From Agromyces rhizosphaerae (GTDB lineage Bacteria > Actinomycetota > Actinomycetes > Actinomycetales > Microbacteriaceae): a DNA stretch of 64,000 nt. Positions 53,859 through 61,632 of the stretch are shown here, in pieces. The position numbers were made by a program, and so were the translations under genes. The DNA lies in assembly GCF_027925245.1 (NCBI RefSeq), contig NZ_BSDP01000001.1, forward strand, positions 1,240,001 to 1,304,000, given 5' to 3'. The notes under the pieces were generated by a model. It saw only the letters and a program-made list of their open reading frames with translations, searched no databases and had not been told where the DNA came from. Numbering within the stretch: position 1 is the stretch's first letter; every line of letters begins with the position of its first letter.

Positions 53859-55421
53859 TCAGACGACGATCGCGGCGCCGTCGGCGCGCGGGTCGGTGCC
53901 CGCGGTGAAGCCGTCGGCATCGATCCGCACCAGGTGGGCGTGCCCGTGGCCGTCGGAGCGCGCGGGCACCTCGACGAGCGGATGCCCCGCTGCCGCGATC
54001 GCGTCGCGGGCGACCGGGTCGAGGTCCGCCTCGACCGAGACCGAGCGCCCGTCGTCGTCGCCGTCGGCTCCCGCGATGAACCGCGGCGCGGCGACGGCCT
54101 CGGCGGGTGACGCACCGGCGAACGCGCGCAGCAGCACCTGGGTGTGGATCTGCGGCTGGCCCTGCCCGCCCATGCACGAGGAGACGTACTCCACGTCGTC
54201 GGCGCGCGTGACGAGCACCGGCATGAGCGTGTGGCGGGGCCGCTTGCCCGGAGCGACGACGTTCGGCGAGGCCGGGTCGAGCGAGAAGCTCGCGCCGCGG
54301 TTCTGGAAGATGACACCGGTCGACGGCTCGAGGATGCCCGAGCCGAAGCCGTAGTAGAGCGACTGGATGAGCGAGACCGCGGTGCCGTCGGCGCTCGCGA
54401 CGGCCACGCCCACCGTGTCGCCGTCGGCGTGCCGGTCGAGGTCGCGATCGCGCGACGGGGCGGTGGCGGCGAGGAGCGCCGCACCGTCGGGCGCGCCGAA
54501 GCGGGGGTCGCCGAGCAGCGCCGCGCGCACGTCGTTGCTCGCGAGGAAGGCGTCGACCAGGGCGCCGGCGTCGCGGCCGAGCGGGTCGGGCCACGCGGCA
54601 TCCGCCACCGCCCGCATCGCGCGCAGCAGCGAGTACCCCTGCGTGTTCGGCGGGCTGGTGTGCACGGTGCGGTCGCCGTGCTTCGCCGAGAGCGGGTCGA
54701 CGACGTCGGGCGCGTAAGCCGCGGCGTCGTACGGGGCGATCGCCGAGCCGAGCGCCTCCAGGCCCGCGACCCAACGGCGCGCCACGTCGCCCGAGTAGAA
54801 CTCGTCGGCGCCGCCAGCGGCGATGCGGGCGAGCGTGTCGGCGAGCGCGGCCTGCACGAGCGGACGCCCGACGCGGGCGGGCTCGGGGTGGGAGAGGAAG
54901 ACCTCGCGGAAGCCGGCGTCCTGCTCGAGCATCGGGCGGCCGCGCTCGATGCCGCGGGCAATCGCCGGGGCGACCGGCACGCCCTCGCGCGCCATCCGCT
55001 CGGCGGGCGCGAGCCGGTCGGCCCAGCCGAGGCGACCGCCGAACGCGGCGAGGGCCTCCCAGCCGCGTACCGCGCCGGGCACCGTGATCGTGTCGATGCC
55101 GCGCAGCGGCAGTGCGTCGCCGTGCCGCTCGGCGAGCCGCTCGCGGGTCTGCCCGCGCGGTGCGGTGCCGGTCGCGTTCACGCAGCGGATCGCTCCGTCG
55201 GGCGTGCGCACGAGGGCGACCAGGTCGCCGCCCAGGTGCACCATGCTCGGGTACGCCACGCACAGCGCGGCTGCGGTCGCGATGGCCGCGTCGATCGCGT
55301 TGCCGCCCGCGCGGAGCATCCGGGCGCCGACCTCGCTCGCCGCCGCGTGCGGCGACGCCACGGCACCTCCCCCGGCATGCACGGGGTCGGCTGCGGTCAC
55401 GGGCGTCGTCGCGTCGGTCAC
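53859..55421 (-). CDS. Gamma-glutamyltransferase-family protein
   Basis: A 520-residue Ntn hydrolase of the gamma-glutamyltranspeptidase family. GGAVASPHAAASEVGARMLRAGGNAIDAAIA is the family N terminus; the autocleavage/nucleophile Thr lies in HADGDTVGVAVASADG, where classical GGTs have TTHxSVVD; GFGSGI and PGKRPRHTLMPV follow. No signal peptide, so it is cytoplasmic and more like the glutamyl-acylase branch than periplasmic GGT. GTG 55421 lies six bases after TAGGCT, without a ribosome site (leaderless). Substrate unknown. It converges with cebR. Confidence 0.9.
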   Translation of the reverse strand: MTDATTPVTAADPVHAGGGAVASPHAAASEVGARMLRAGGNAIDAAIATAAALCVAYPSMVHLGGDLVALVRTPDGAIRCVNATGTAPRGQTRERLAERHGDALPLRGIDTITVPGAVRGWEALAAFGGRLGWADRLAPAERMAREGVPVAPAIARGIERGRPMLEQDAGFREVFLSHPEPARVGRPLVQAALADTLARIAAGGADEFYSGDVARRWVAGLEALGSAIAPYDAAAYAPDVVDPLSAKHGDRTVHTSPPNTQGYSLLRAMRAVADAAWPDPLGRDAGALVDAFLASNDVRAALLGDPRFGAPDGAALLAATAPSRDRDLDRHADGDTVGVAVASADGTAVSLIQSLYYGFGSGILEPSTGVIFQNRGASFSLDPASPNVVAPGKRPRHTLMPVLVTRADDVEYVSSCMGGQGQPQIHTQVLLRAFAGASPAEAVAAPRFIAGADGDDDGRSVSVEADLDPVARDAIAAAGHPLVEVPARSDGHGHAHLVRIDADGFTAGTDPRADGAAIVV

Positions 55422-55467
55422 CCCACGAGCCTAGACGCGACGTGCGCCCGCGACCTCCCCCTGTGGT

Positions 55468-56829
55468 TCACGACTCGACGTTGCGGTTGAACCGGAAGAC
55501 GTTGTCGGGGTCGTACCGATGCTTCGCCGCGCGCAGGCGCGCGACGTCGAGCCCGGCGTGCTCGCTGCCGCCGCCGTCGCCCATGCTGAAGTTGGAGTAG
55601 CGGCCGGGCCGGGCCTCGTCCGCGATCGCTCCGTGGAACTCGCGCACCCACGCCATCGCCCGCTCGTCGTCGGCGGGGTCCGCCCACGAGCCGGCGACGA
55701 TGCCGAGGTACCCCGCGTCGCGCTCGCCGAAGGCCGTCGCGTCGGCCGGCACGTCCTGCACCGCGCCATCGAACGGATACAGGTGCAGCACCGAGCTCGG
55801 CCCGGGCACGAGCGGCCCGAAGCGCCGCACGGCCTCGCCGACCGACGGGCCGATGTCGTCGAGGTACAGGGGCCGCCAGTACTGGCGGTTGCCGGCGGGC
55901 GCGGACGCGTCGTTCGCCGAGTTCAGGAACGCGTACGACACCGGGCCGACGTGCTCCGCGACCGGCTCGGCCACGTCGCGGAAGGTGCCGATACGCGCCA
56001 GCCCCTCGTCGGGATCGCCCGTCCAGCACGAGATCACGGCGAACATCGGCTCGCCCACGCGGTCGGGCGGCATGAACGGCGCCGGGCCCGCGACGTCGAG
56101 CGCCGGGAACCCGCCGTACTCGCGCGGCGCGGTGCGGATGAACTCGGCGAACCGGTCGAGCACGGCCGGAGCGTCGTCGAGCGAGAAGAAGATCGGGCCT
56201 CCGACGACCGACGGCACCTCGTGCAGCTGGAACGTGAACGAGGTCACCACCCCGAAGCTGCCGCCGCCGCCGCGGATCGCCCAGTACAGCTCGGGCTCGC
56301 TCGTCTCGCTCGCCGTCACGACGCTGCCGTCGGCGAGCACGACCTCGGCCGAGACCACGTTGTCGCAGGCGAGCCCGAACCGGCGCGACAGGAACCCGAT
56401 GCCGCCGCCGAGCGTCAGCCCGCCGACCCCGGTCGTCGAGATGAGCCCGCCGGTCGTGGCGAGCCCGTGCGGTTCGGTCGCGTCCATCACGTGCCGCCAG
56501 CGCGCGCCGCCGCCGACGACCGCGGTGCGCGCATCGACGTCGACCCGCACATCGTGCAGGTCGCCGAGGTCGGCGACGAGCACGCCGTCGGCAGTGCCGA
56601 AGCCGGCCACATTGTGCGCCCCGCCGCGCACGACCAGGCCGTCGCCGCTCGCCGCAGCGGCGCGCACGACCGCACGCACGTCGTCGACGCTCGCGCAGCG
56701 CACGACGGCGGCGGGCCGCCGGTCGATCATGCCGTTGTAGACGGCGCGGGCGTCGTCGTAGCCGTCGTCGCCGGGTGCCACGACCCGGCCGTCCACCCCC
56801 GCGCGCAGGTCATCGAGTTGCACGGACAT
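55468..56829 (-). CDS. FAD-linked oxidase (berberine-bridge-enzyme-like)
   Basis: A 453-residue FAD_binding_4/BBE oxidase. The FAD domain has VVRGGAHNVAGFG (His in the bicovalent-flavin position), TGGLISTTGVGGLTLGGGIGFLSRRFGLACDN with the typical Gly-rich loop, and AIRGGGGSFGVVTSF. The C-terminal BBE segment ends with YDPDNVFRFNRNV. Such enzymes oxidise sugars or secondary metabolites with O2. No second flavin-linking Cys is obvious: the loop reads GLTLGGG rather than GxCxGGG-like. GGGAGG precedes the ATG at 56829. Stand-alone gene. Confidence 0.92.
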   Translation of the reverse strand: MSVQLDDLRAGVDGRVVAPGDDGYDDARAVYNGMIDRRPAAVVRCASVDDVRAVVRAAAASGDGLVVRGGAHNVAGFGTADGVLVADLGDLHDVRVDVDARTAVVGGGARWRHVMDATEPHGLATTGGLISTTGVGGLTLGGGIGFLSRRFGLACDNVVSAEVVLADGSVVTASETSEPELYWAIRGGGGSFGVVTSFTFQLHEVPSVVGGPIFFSLDDAPAVLDRFAEFIRTAPREYGGFPALDVAGPAPFMPPDRVGEPMFAVISCWTGDPDEGLARIGTFRDVAEPVAEHVGPVSYAFLNSANDASAPAGNRQYWRPLYLDDIGPSVGEAVRRFGPLVPGPSSVLHLYPFDGAVQDVPADATAFGERDAGYLGIVAGSWADPADDERAMAWVREFHGAIADEARPGRYSNFSMGDGGGSEHAGLDVARLRAAKHRYDPDNVFRFNRNVES

Positions 56830-56976
56830 GGTGCCTCCCCCTCGTCGTGCCTGGGCCGGGGGGAAGGGGCACGCACGTGCCGGCGGCGGCAGGTCGGTCT
56901 TCGCGACACACGGTAGCGAGGCATCCGCTCGCACCGCAATGGCGGGCATGCCATCCGCATACCCGAGCGGGTGGGG

Positions 56977-57840
56977 TCACCCCCTCGCGACGGCCTCCTC
57001 GAACTCGACCCCGCTGATCTCGCCGAACCGGCCGCGCATGACCTCGATCGCCGCCGGGTTCTCGTCGACCAGCACGAACCTGCGCCCGAGCGCCGCCGCC
57101 ACCGCCCCGGTCGTGCCGCTGCCGGCGAAGAAGTCGAGCACCCAGTCGCCCTCGCGGCTCGACGCCTGGATCATGCGGCGGATCACGCCCTCGGGCTTCT
57201 GCGTCGGGTAGCCGGTCTTCTCCTTGCCCGTGGGCGAGACGATCGTGTGCCACCAGACGTCCGTCGGCAGCTTGCCGAGCTCGACCTTCTCGGGGGTCAC
57301 GAGCCCGGGTGCCATGTACGGCTCGCGGTCGACCGCGGTCGAGTCGAAGTAGTACCGCTTCGGGTCCTTCACGTAGACGAGGATCGTGTCGTGCTTGCTC
57401 GGCCAGCGCCGCTTCGACTTGCCGCCGTAGTCGTACGCCCAGATGATCTCGTTCAGGAAGCACTCGCGCCCGAACAGCGCGTCGAGCAGCACCTTCGCGT
57501 AGTGCGCCTCGCGGTAGTCGAGGTGCAGGTAGAGCGTGCCGTCGTCGGCGAGCAGGCGCCACGCCTCGGCCAGCCGCGGCTCGAGGAACCCCCAGTAGTC
57601 GTCGAACCGGTCGTCGTAGTGCACGAGGTCGCCGCGGATGCGCTCGTAGCGCTGCCCCTGGAACCCGACCACGCTGCCGGTCGCGCTGCGCACGTTCGTG
57701 GTCGGCCGGCGCCCCTGCACCCGCCCCGAGTTGAACGGCGGATCGAGGTACACGAGCGTGAACGCCGCGTCGGGCAGGCCGGGGAGCACGTCGAGGTTGT
57801 CGGCGTGGATGATCCGGTCGGGCCCGGCGAGCGGCGGCAC
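56977..57840 (-). CDS. Site-specific DNA methyltransferase, beta class (N6-adenine or N4-cytosine)
   Basis: About 287 residues. Motif IV DPPFN (33-37) comes before the AdoMet motif LDFFAGSGTTGAVAAALG near the C terminus, the beta-class order; IIHADNLDVLPGLPD, TLYLHLDYREAHY, HDTILVYVKDP and GYPTQKPEGVIRRMI are family elements. No restriction endonuclease gene is adjacent, so it is an orphan. The start is inferred: GTG 57840 directly precedes the conserved region, with no ribosome site; a CAGACT at -12 could make it leaderless. Recognition sequence unknown. Confidence 0.9.
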   Translation of the reverse strand: MPPLAGPDRIIHADNLDVLPGLPDAAFTLVYLDPPFNSGRVQGRRPTTNVRSATGSVVGFQGQRYERIRGDLVHYDDRFDDYWGFLEPRLAEAWRLLADDGTLYLHLDYREAHYAKVLLDALFGRECFLNEIIWAYDYGGKSKRRWPSKHDTILVYVKDPKRYYFDSTAVDREPYMAPGLVTPEKVELGKLPTDVWWHTIVSPTGKEKTGYPTQKPEGVIRRMIQASSREGDWVLDFFAGSGTTGAVAAALGRRFVLVDENPAAIEVMRGRFGEISGVEFEEAVARG

Positions 57841-57933
57841 CCGCCCAGTCTGCCGCAGTTCGCCGGTCGCGGGCCGAAGGTCCTGTCGACGTGGACGAGC
57901 GGGTCCGTAGGCTCGGCGCGGGAGGGCGGATCG

Positions 57934-58437
57934 ATGCGCGTACTGGTGGTCGTGGAATCGGCCTGGGGGAACACTGCGGCGATCGCCGAGGCGATCGCGG
58001 ACGGGCTGCGGCCCGCCGACGTCGAGGTGGTGACGACGGATGCCGCGGATGCGGCGCTGCCCGCGGACCTCGACCTGCTGCTGGTCGGCGGCCCGACCCA
58101 GGGGTTCGGCATGTCGACGCCCGACACGCGCCGGACGGCGCGCGATCGCGGCGCGCCACGAGTTCCGGAGCGCGGGATCCGCGAGTGGATCGACGCGCTC
58201 GACTCGGCGCCGCGCCGCATCCGCGTCGCCACCTTCGACACCCGCACGGTCACGCCCCGGCTGCCCGGGTCGGCGGCGAAGAAGGCGCTGAAGCAGCTCG
58301 TGGGGCTCGGGTTCGAGCCCGCGGCGAAGGCGGAGACGTTCGGCGTGCACGGGTTCGAGGGGCCGCTGGCCGACGGCGAGCTCGGGCGCGCGACCGACTG
58401 GGGCGGCTCGCTCGCCCAGGTGGTCGCGGCGGGCTGA
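57934..58437 (+). CDS. Flavodoxin-like protein
   Basis: A 167-residue flavodoxin-fold protein: LVVVESAWGNTAAIAEAIADGL at the N terminus is the FMN phosphate loop (ESxWGNT), and VGGPTQGFGMS is the isoalloxazine-binding segment. It is likely an electron carrier or a flavodoxin/nitric-oxide-synthase-like domain protein. GGAGG lies eight bases before the ATG and TAGGCT (57908-57913) is a likely -10 box. Divergent from the methyltransferase. Confidence 0.88.
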   Translation: MRVLVVVESAWGNTAAIAEAIADGLRPADVEVVTTDAADAALPADLDLLLVGGPTQGFGMSTPDTRRTARDRGAPRVPERGIREWIDALDSAPRRIRVATFDTRTVTPRLPGSAAKKALKQLVGLGFEPAAKAETFGVHGFEGPLADGELGRATDWGGSLAQVVAAG

Positions 58438-58451
58438 GCTCCGGGCGCGGG

Positions 58452-58823
58452 TCAGTCGACGTCGAGTCGGATGCGGCCGGCGAACCGGTCGGGCGACGGC
58501 GCGCGGCGCTCGGGCTCGGGCAGCAGCTGGGGCATCGCGTCGGGGTCGGACGAGGCCGGCCCCGCGGCATCCGCCGCCTCGACGATGCCCTTGTCGCCGT
58601 CGCCGGGCAGCGGCGCGGGCGCGGGCAGGAGCGTCTGCCGGTCGAGCTCGACCTGGGCCTCGTGCTTGCGCGGCGCGAACACCTCGTCGCCGATGCCGAC
58701 GAGCCCGGCGCTGCCGGACGTGCGGCCCGCCTTGTTCGAGAAGTCGATCCAGCCGAGCCGGGTCGCGACGATCACCGCCACCACGGCCACCGCGATGATC
58801 GCGGGGAGCACCCACCAGTCCAC
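58452..58823 (-). CDS. Small single-pass membrane protein, function unknown
   Basis: A 123-residue protein I do not recognise. Residues 3-21 (WWVLPAIIAVAVVAVIVAT) form one membrane helix; the rest is soluble, acidic and Pro/Ala-rich, with a short ordered-looking stretch around GLVGIGDEVFAPRKHEAQVEL. GTG 58823 lies six bases after TAAGAT, so translation is probably leaderless. It is nine bases downstream of the lipoate ligase gene and may be cotranscribed with it. Confidence 0.75.
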   Translation of the reverse strand: MDWWVLPAIIAVAVVAVIVATRLGWIDFSNKAGRTSGSAGLVGIGDEVFAPRKHEAQVELDRQTLLPAPAPLPGDGDKGIVEAADAAGPASSDPDAMPQLLPEPERRAPSPDRFAGRIRLDVD

Positions 58824-58832
58824 GCGGGCATC

Positions 58833-59882
58833 TTACGGCACGCGGTTGAGCCACTCCTCAGTCGCGAACTTGCTGGCGACCAGCGCCTCGGCCTCGGCCA
58901 GCTCCTCGGCACTCACCGTGCCGGGCGTCGCGCCGTAGAGCTGGCTGAACGTGCCCTTCAGCGCCTCGATGATGGCGCCGCGACTGAGGCCCGACTGGCT
59001 GCGCAGCGGGTCGACGCGCTTGTCTGCCGACGCGATGCCCTTGTCGCTGAGCTTCTCGCGGCCGATGCGCAGCACCTCGAGCATCTTCGCGTTGTCGAGG
59101 TCGTACGCCATGGTCACGTGGTGCAGCACCCCGCCGCCGCCGAGGCGCTTCTGCGCCGCCCCGCCGATCTTGCCGAGCGGGCTCGCGATGTCGTTCAGCG
59201 GCTGGTACGTGGCCTCGACGCCGATCGAGTGCAGGCCCTGCAGCACCCAGTCGTCGAGGAACGCGTACGAGTCGGCGAAGCTCATGCCCTGCACCAGCTC
59301 GCCCGGCACGTAGAGCGAGTAGGTGACGACGTTGCCGCCCTCCATCATCATCGCCCCGCCGCCCGAGATGCGCCGCACCACGTCGAACCCGTACTTCGCC
59401 GCGCCCTCGGGGTCGACCTCGTTGCGCACCGACTGGAAGCTGCCGATCACGACCGCCGACTCGTCCCACTCCCAGATGCGCAGGGTGGGCTTGCGTCGCC
59501 CGTCGCCCACGCGGTTCGCGAGCACCTCGTCGAGCGCCAGGTGCAGGCGCGGGGGCACGGCCGCGTCGTGCACGACCTCCCACTCGTAGTCGTGCCAGCT
59601 CGTGGCATCCGTCATCGCCCGCCGCACGGCGACCGCGACGCCCTCGGGGCTGAACCCGAGCAGGGTCGCGCCCTCGGGCAGCGCGCGGTCGATCGCGGCG
59701 GCGATGGTGCGGGCGTCGGATGCCGCGGGCAGGCCGTTCAGCGCGCCGTTGATGTCGACCAGTGCGTCGTCGGGCTCGAGGAAGAAGTCGCCCGAGACAC
59801 GGGCGTTCGCGATGACGTCGCCTTCGACGTCGAAGTCCGCGACCACGAGCTTGCCGCCGGGAACCTTGTACTCACCGTGCAT
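58833..59882 (-). CDS. Lipoate-protein ligase family protein with N-terminal accessory domain
   Basis: A 349-residue protein. Residues about 1-85 (MHGEYKVPGGKLVVADFDV...) match the small LplA C-terminal/LplB accessory domain; the BPL/LplA catalytic domain follows (about 100-345), with RRISGGGAMMMEGG and the lysine loop LGKIGGAAQKRLGGG. In E. coli LplA the accessory domain is C-terminal, so the order is swapped here. It attaches lipoate (or octanoate) to E2 or GcvH proteins. The ATG lies seven bases after TAGGCT without a ribosome site (leaderless). Confidence 0.9.
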   Translation of the reverse strand: MHGEYKVPGGKLVVADFDVEGDVIANARVSGDFFLEPDDALVDINGALNGLPAASDARTIAAAIDRALPEGATLLGFSPEGVAVAVRRAMTDATSWHDYEWEVVHDAAVPPRLHLALDEVLANRVGDGRRKPTLRIWEWDESAVVIGSFQSVRNEVDPEGAAKYGFDVVRRISGGGAMMMEGGNVVTYSLYVPGELVQGMSFADSYAFLDDWVLQGLHSIGVEATYQPLNDIASPLGKIGGAAQKRLGGGGVLHHVTMAYDLDNAKMLEVLRIGREKLSDKGIASADKRVDPLRSQSGLSRGAIIEALKGTFSQLYGATPGTVSAEELAEAEALVASKFATEEWLNRVP

Positions 59883-59929
59883 GCGCCCCAGCCTATTCGG
59901 GCGCGATGCGCCCGGGTGGGGTTCGCGTT

Positions 59930-59989
59930 GGCCAGCCTGCGTCGCGCCGGCCAGCCGTGCAGGACTGGCCCGCGACACGCAGACTGGCC
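59930..59989. repeat. 60-nt double-hairpin repeat, copy 1
   Basis: Begins GGCCAGCCTGCG and ends CGCAGACTGGCC (outer arms with one mismatch), with inner arms GGCCAG (59950-59955) and CTGGCC (59965-59970) around CCGTGCAGGA. It lies between the lipoate ligase promoter and the GH6 3' end. A second copy of the same length is at 61541-61600. Confidence 0.7.
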
Positions 59990-60003
59990 GCAGCGGGCGG
60001 CGA

Positions 60004-60041
60004 CGGATGCCCCGGGCGCGGCGTGCGGCCCGGGGCATCCG
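60004..60041 (-). terminator. Terminator-like hairpin after the GH6 gene
   Basis: CGGATGCCCCGGGC (60004-60017) and GCCCGGGGCATCCG (60028-60041) form a perfect 14-bp stem with a 10-base loop, 11 bases past the GH6 stop. No T-run. The stem again uses GGATGCC/GGCATCC. Confidence 0.65.
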
Positions 60042-60052
60042 CTCGGCCCCGC

Positions 60053-61384
60053 CTACGGGAGCGGGGGCACCGCGTTCGCGATCAGCTCGGCCGCCATCTC
60101 GGGGAACCACACGCCCGCAGCCGGGTCGATCATGCCGCGCTCGGGGTCCTCCGGCCCGCCGGTGCCGCGGAAGCACTCGCCGTCGGACTCGCCGGGCACC
60201 TTGATCCAGAGGTAGGCGTCGATGAGGTCGACGCCGGTGTCGGTCGTCGGCAGCAGGCCGAGGCCGCGGTCGGGCGGATTGCACCAGTCCTGCACGTCGG
60301 GGTAGGTGCCGGGCGCGACGTTCCACGGGCCCACGCCGTTGCGGCTCGTGTCGATCACGTAGTGCGTCGACGGCTCGACGTCGCCGAGCGAGGCCGCGTA
60401 GCGGGAGTCGACGCCGGCCGTGTCGAGGGCCGGGTCGGATGCCCCGGAGCTCCACTCGCCGTACGGGCTCATCGCGACGCCGCTCCAGCCGGTGGCCGGC
60501 CCGCCGTTCCAGTACTGGTTGCCGCAGTCGCCGACGCCTCCGCCGAGCTCGGTGAGGAGGGCGATGCACGACGAGATCCAGCGGCCGTACGCCTCGAGGT
60601 TCGCCGTGTACTGGTAGTTCGACGCGTTCAGGTAGAACCCGTCGGCGCGCTCGACGCCCGCGCGGATCAGCCGGTCGCTGATGTCGCCGACGTTCAGCCA
60701 GCCGCTGTGCACGCCGTCGAGGTAGACCGCCGTGTTCGGCAGCGCGGCGAACGCGTCGACCGCGTGGTTCAGCATGGCGAAGCGCTCGTCGGCGGCCGTC
60801 GCGGGGTCGGCCTCCGACGGCTGGCACCACTCGGCGACGCCGTCGACCGAGGTGTACCACGGGATGATGCCGAGGCCGTCGGGCTCGAGGATCACCACGG
60901 CCTCCTTGTTGCCGATGCCCTTGGCGAAGCCGTCGATCCACGCCTCGTACTCGGCCAGGGTCGTCGCCCCGCCCGCCGAGTACTGCGCGCAGTCGCGGAA
61001 CGGGATGTTGTACGCCACCAGCACCGGCACCTGCCCGGCCGCGTGCGCGTGCACGACGGCCTGCTTCACCCGCTGCTTCACGTCGATCGGCGAGCCGCCG
61101 TTGAACCAGGTGGCCGAGCCGATGCCCGCGAGCAGCAGGGCGTCGTCGCGGGCGTCGCCGGTCAGTGCGTCGGCCGCCTCGTAGGTCGTGCTCGAGGGGT
61201 TCGCCCAGAGCTCGGCGCCCGGGTGGAGCACGTCGTTCGCGGCGTGGGCCGGCTGGGCGGCGAGCGTCGCGAGGGCGAGTGCCGCGGCGGCGGCGAGGGC
61301 GGCGCGGAGTGCGCGTCGGGCGCCCGGCGGGCGGTGGTCGTCAGAGGTGGTCGTGCGGTTCCTCGTCGTCGAGGGTGTCGTCAT
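60053..61384 (-). CDS. Secreted glycoside hydrolase family 6 cellulase
   Basis: A 443-residue GH6 enzyme (endoglucanase or cellobiohydrolase). The signal peptide has a long polar n-region, an Ala-rich helix and a probable cut after PAHA (about residue 49). GH6 signatures are VPVLVAYNIPFRDC, VVILEPDGLGIIPW (catalytic Asp), YLDGVHSGWLN and DTSRNGVGPWN. No cellulose-binding domain is present. ATG 61384 has GGAG seven bases upstream. A 20-bp CebR-type palindrome (61427-61446) lies in its promoter, placing it in the cellobiose regulon: it releases cello-oligosaccharides outside the cell for CebEFG. Confidence 0.95.
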   Translation of the reverse strand: MTTPSTTRNRTTTSDDHRPPGARRALRAALAAAAALALATLAAQPAHAANDVLHPGAELWANPSSTTYEAADALTGDARDDALLLAGIGSATWFNGGSPIDVKQRVKQAVVHAHAAGQVPVLVAYNIPFRDCAQYSAGGATTLAEYEAWIDGFAKGIGNKEAVVILEPDGLGIIPWYTSVDGVAEWCQPSEADPATAADERFAMLNHAVDAFAALPNTAVYLDGVHSGWLNVGDISDRLIRAGVERADGFYLNASNYQYTANLEAYGRWISSCIALLTELGGGVGDCGNQYWNGGPATGWSGVAMSPYGEWSSGASDPALDTAGVDSRYAASLGDVEPSTHYVIDTSRNGVGPWNVAPGTYPDVQDWCNPPDRGLGLLPTTDTGVDLIDAYLWIKVPGESDGECFRGTGGPEDPERGMIDPAAGVWFPEMAAELIANAVPPLP

Positions 61385-61426
61385 CGGTGAACTCCGTTGT
61401 TCGGCCGCGTCGGTGCGGCGGATGCC

Positions 61427-61446
61427 TCGTGAGAGCGCTCTCACGA
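61427..61446. promoter_or_regulatory. LacI/CebR-type operator 4, ahead of GH6
   Basis: TCGTGAGAGCGCTCTCACGA is a 20-bp perfect palindrome whose 12-bp core is identical to the three copies ahead of cebE. A TTGACA (61490-61485) and a weak GATGCT (61466-61461) 18 bases on form a plausible leftward promoter, putting the operator just after the transcription start. Confidence 0.85.
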
Positions 61447-61540
61447 CTCGATCGTACCCTAGCATCCGCCCGCCGCGCCGTGCCTGTCAAGGGGTGCGCG
61501 ACCTTCGAACGTTTCATCCCTCGTGCGCTCCGCACCGTTC

Positions 61541-61600
61541 GGCCAGCCTGCGTCGAACCGGCCAGCCGTGCAGGACTGGCCGGCACGGCGCAGGCTGGCC
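61541..61600. repeat. 60-nt double-hairpin repeat, copy 2
   Basis: Outer arms GGCCAGCCTGCG (61541-61552) and CGCAGGCTGGCC (61589-61600) are perfect complements; inner GGCCAG (61560-61565) and CTGGCC (61575-61580) enclose CCGTGCAGGA. It lies between the GH6 promoter and the 3' end of the lipase gene. Same length and central sequence as the copy at 59930-59989. Confidence 0.75.
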
Positions 61601-61632
61601 GTTGCGAACGGGAGGTGGGCGGATGCCGCGGG

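Noticed and set aside
59930..61600. The two 60-nt palindromic copies considered as insertion-sequence ends or integron attC sites
   Set aside because: No transposase or integrase between them, no target duplication that I can see, and no attC R/L box layout; kept as a REP-like repeat.
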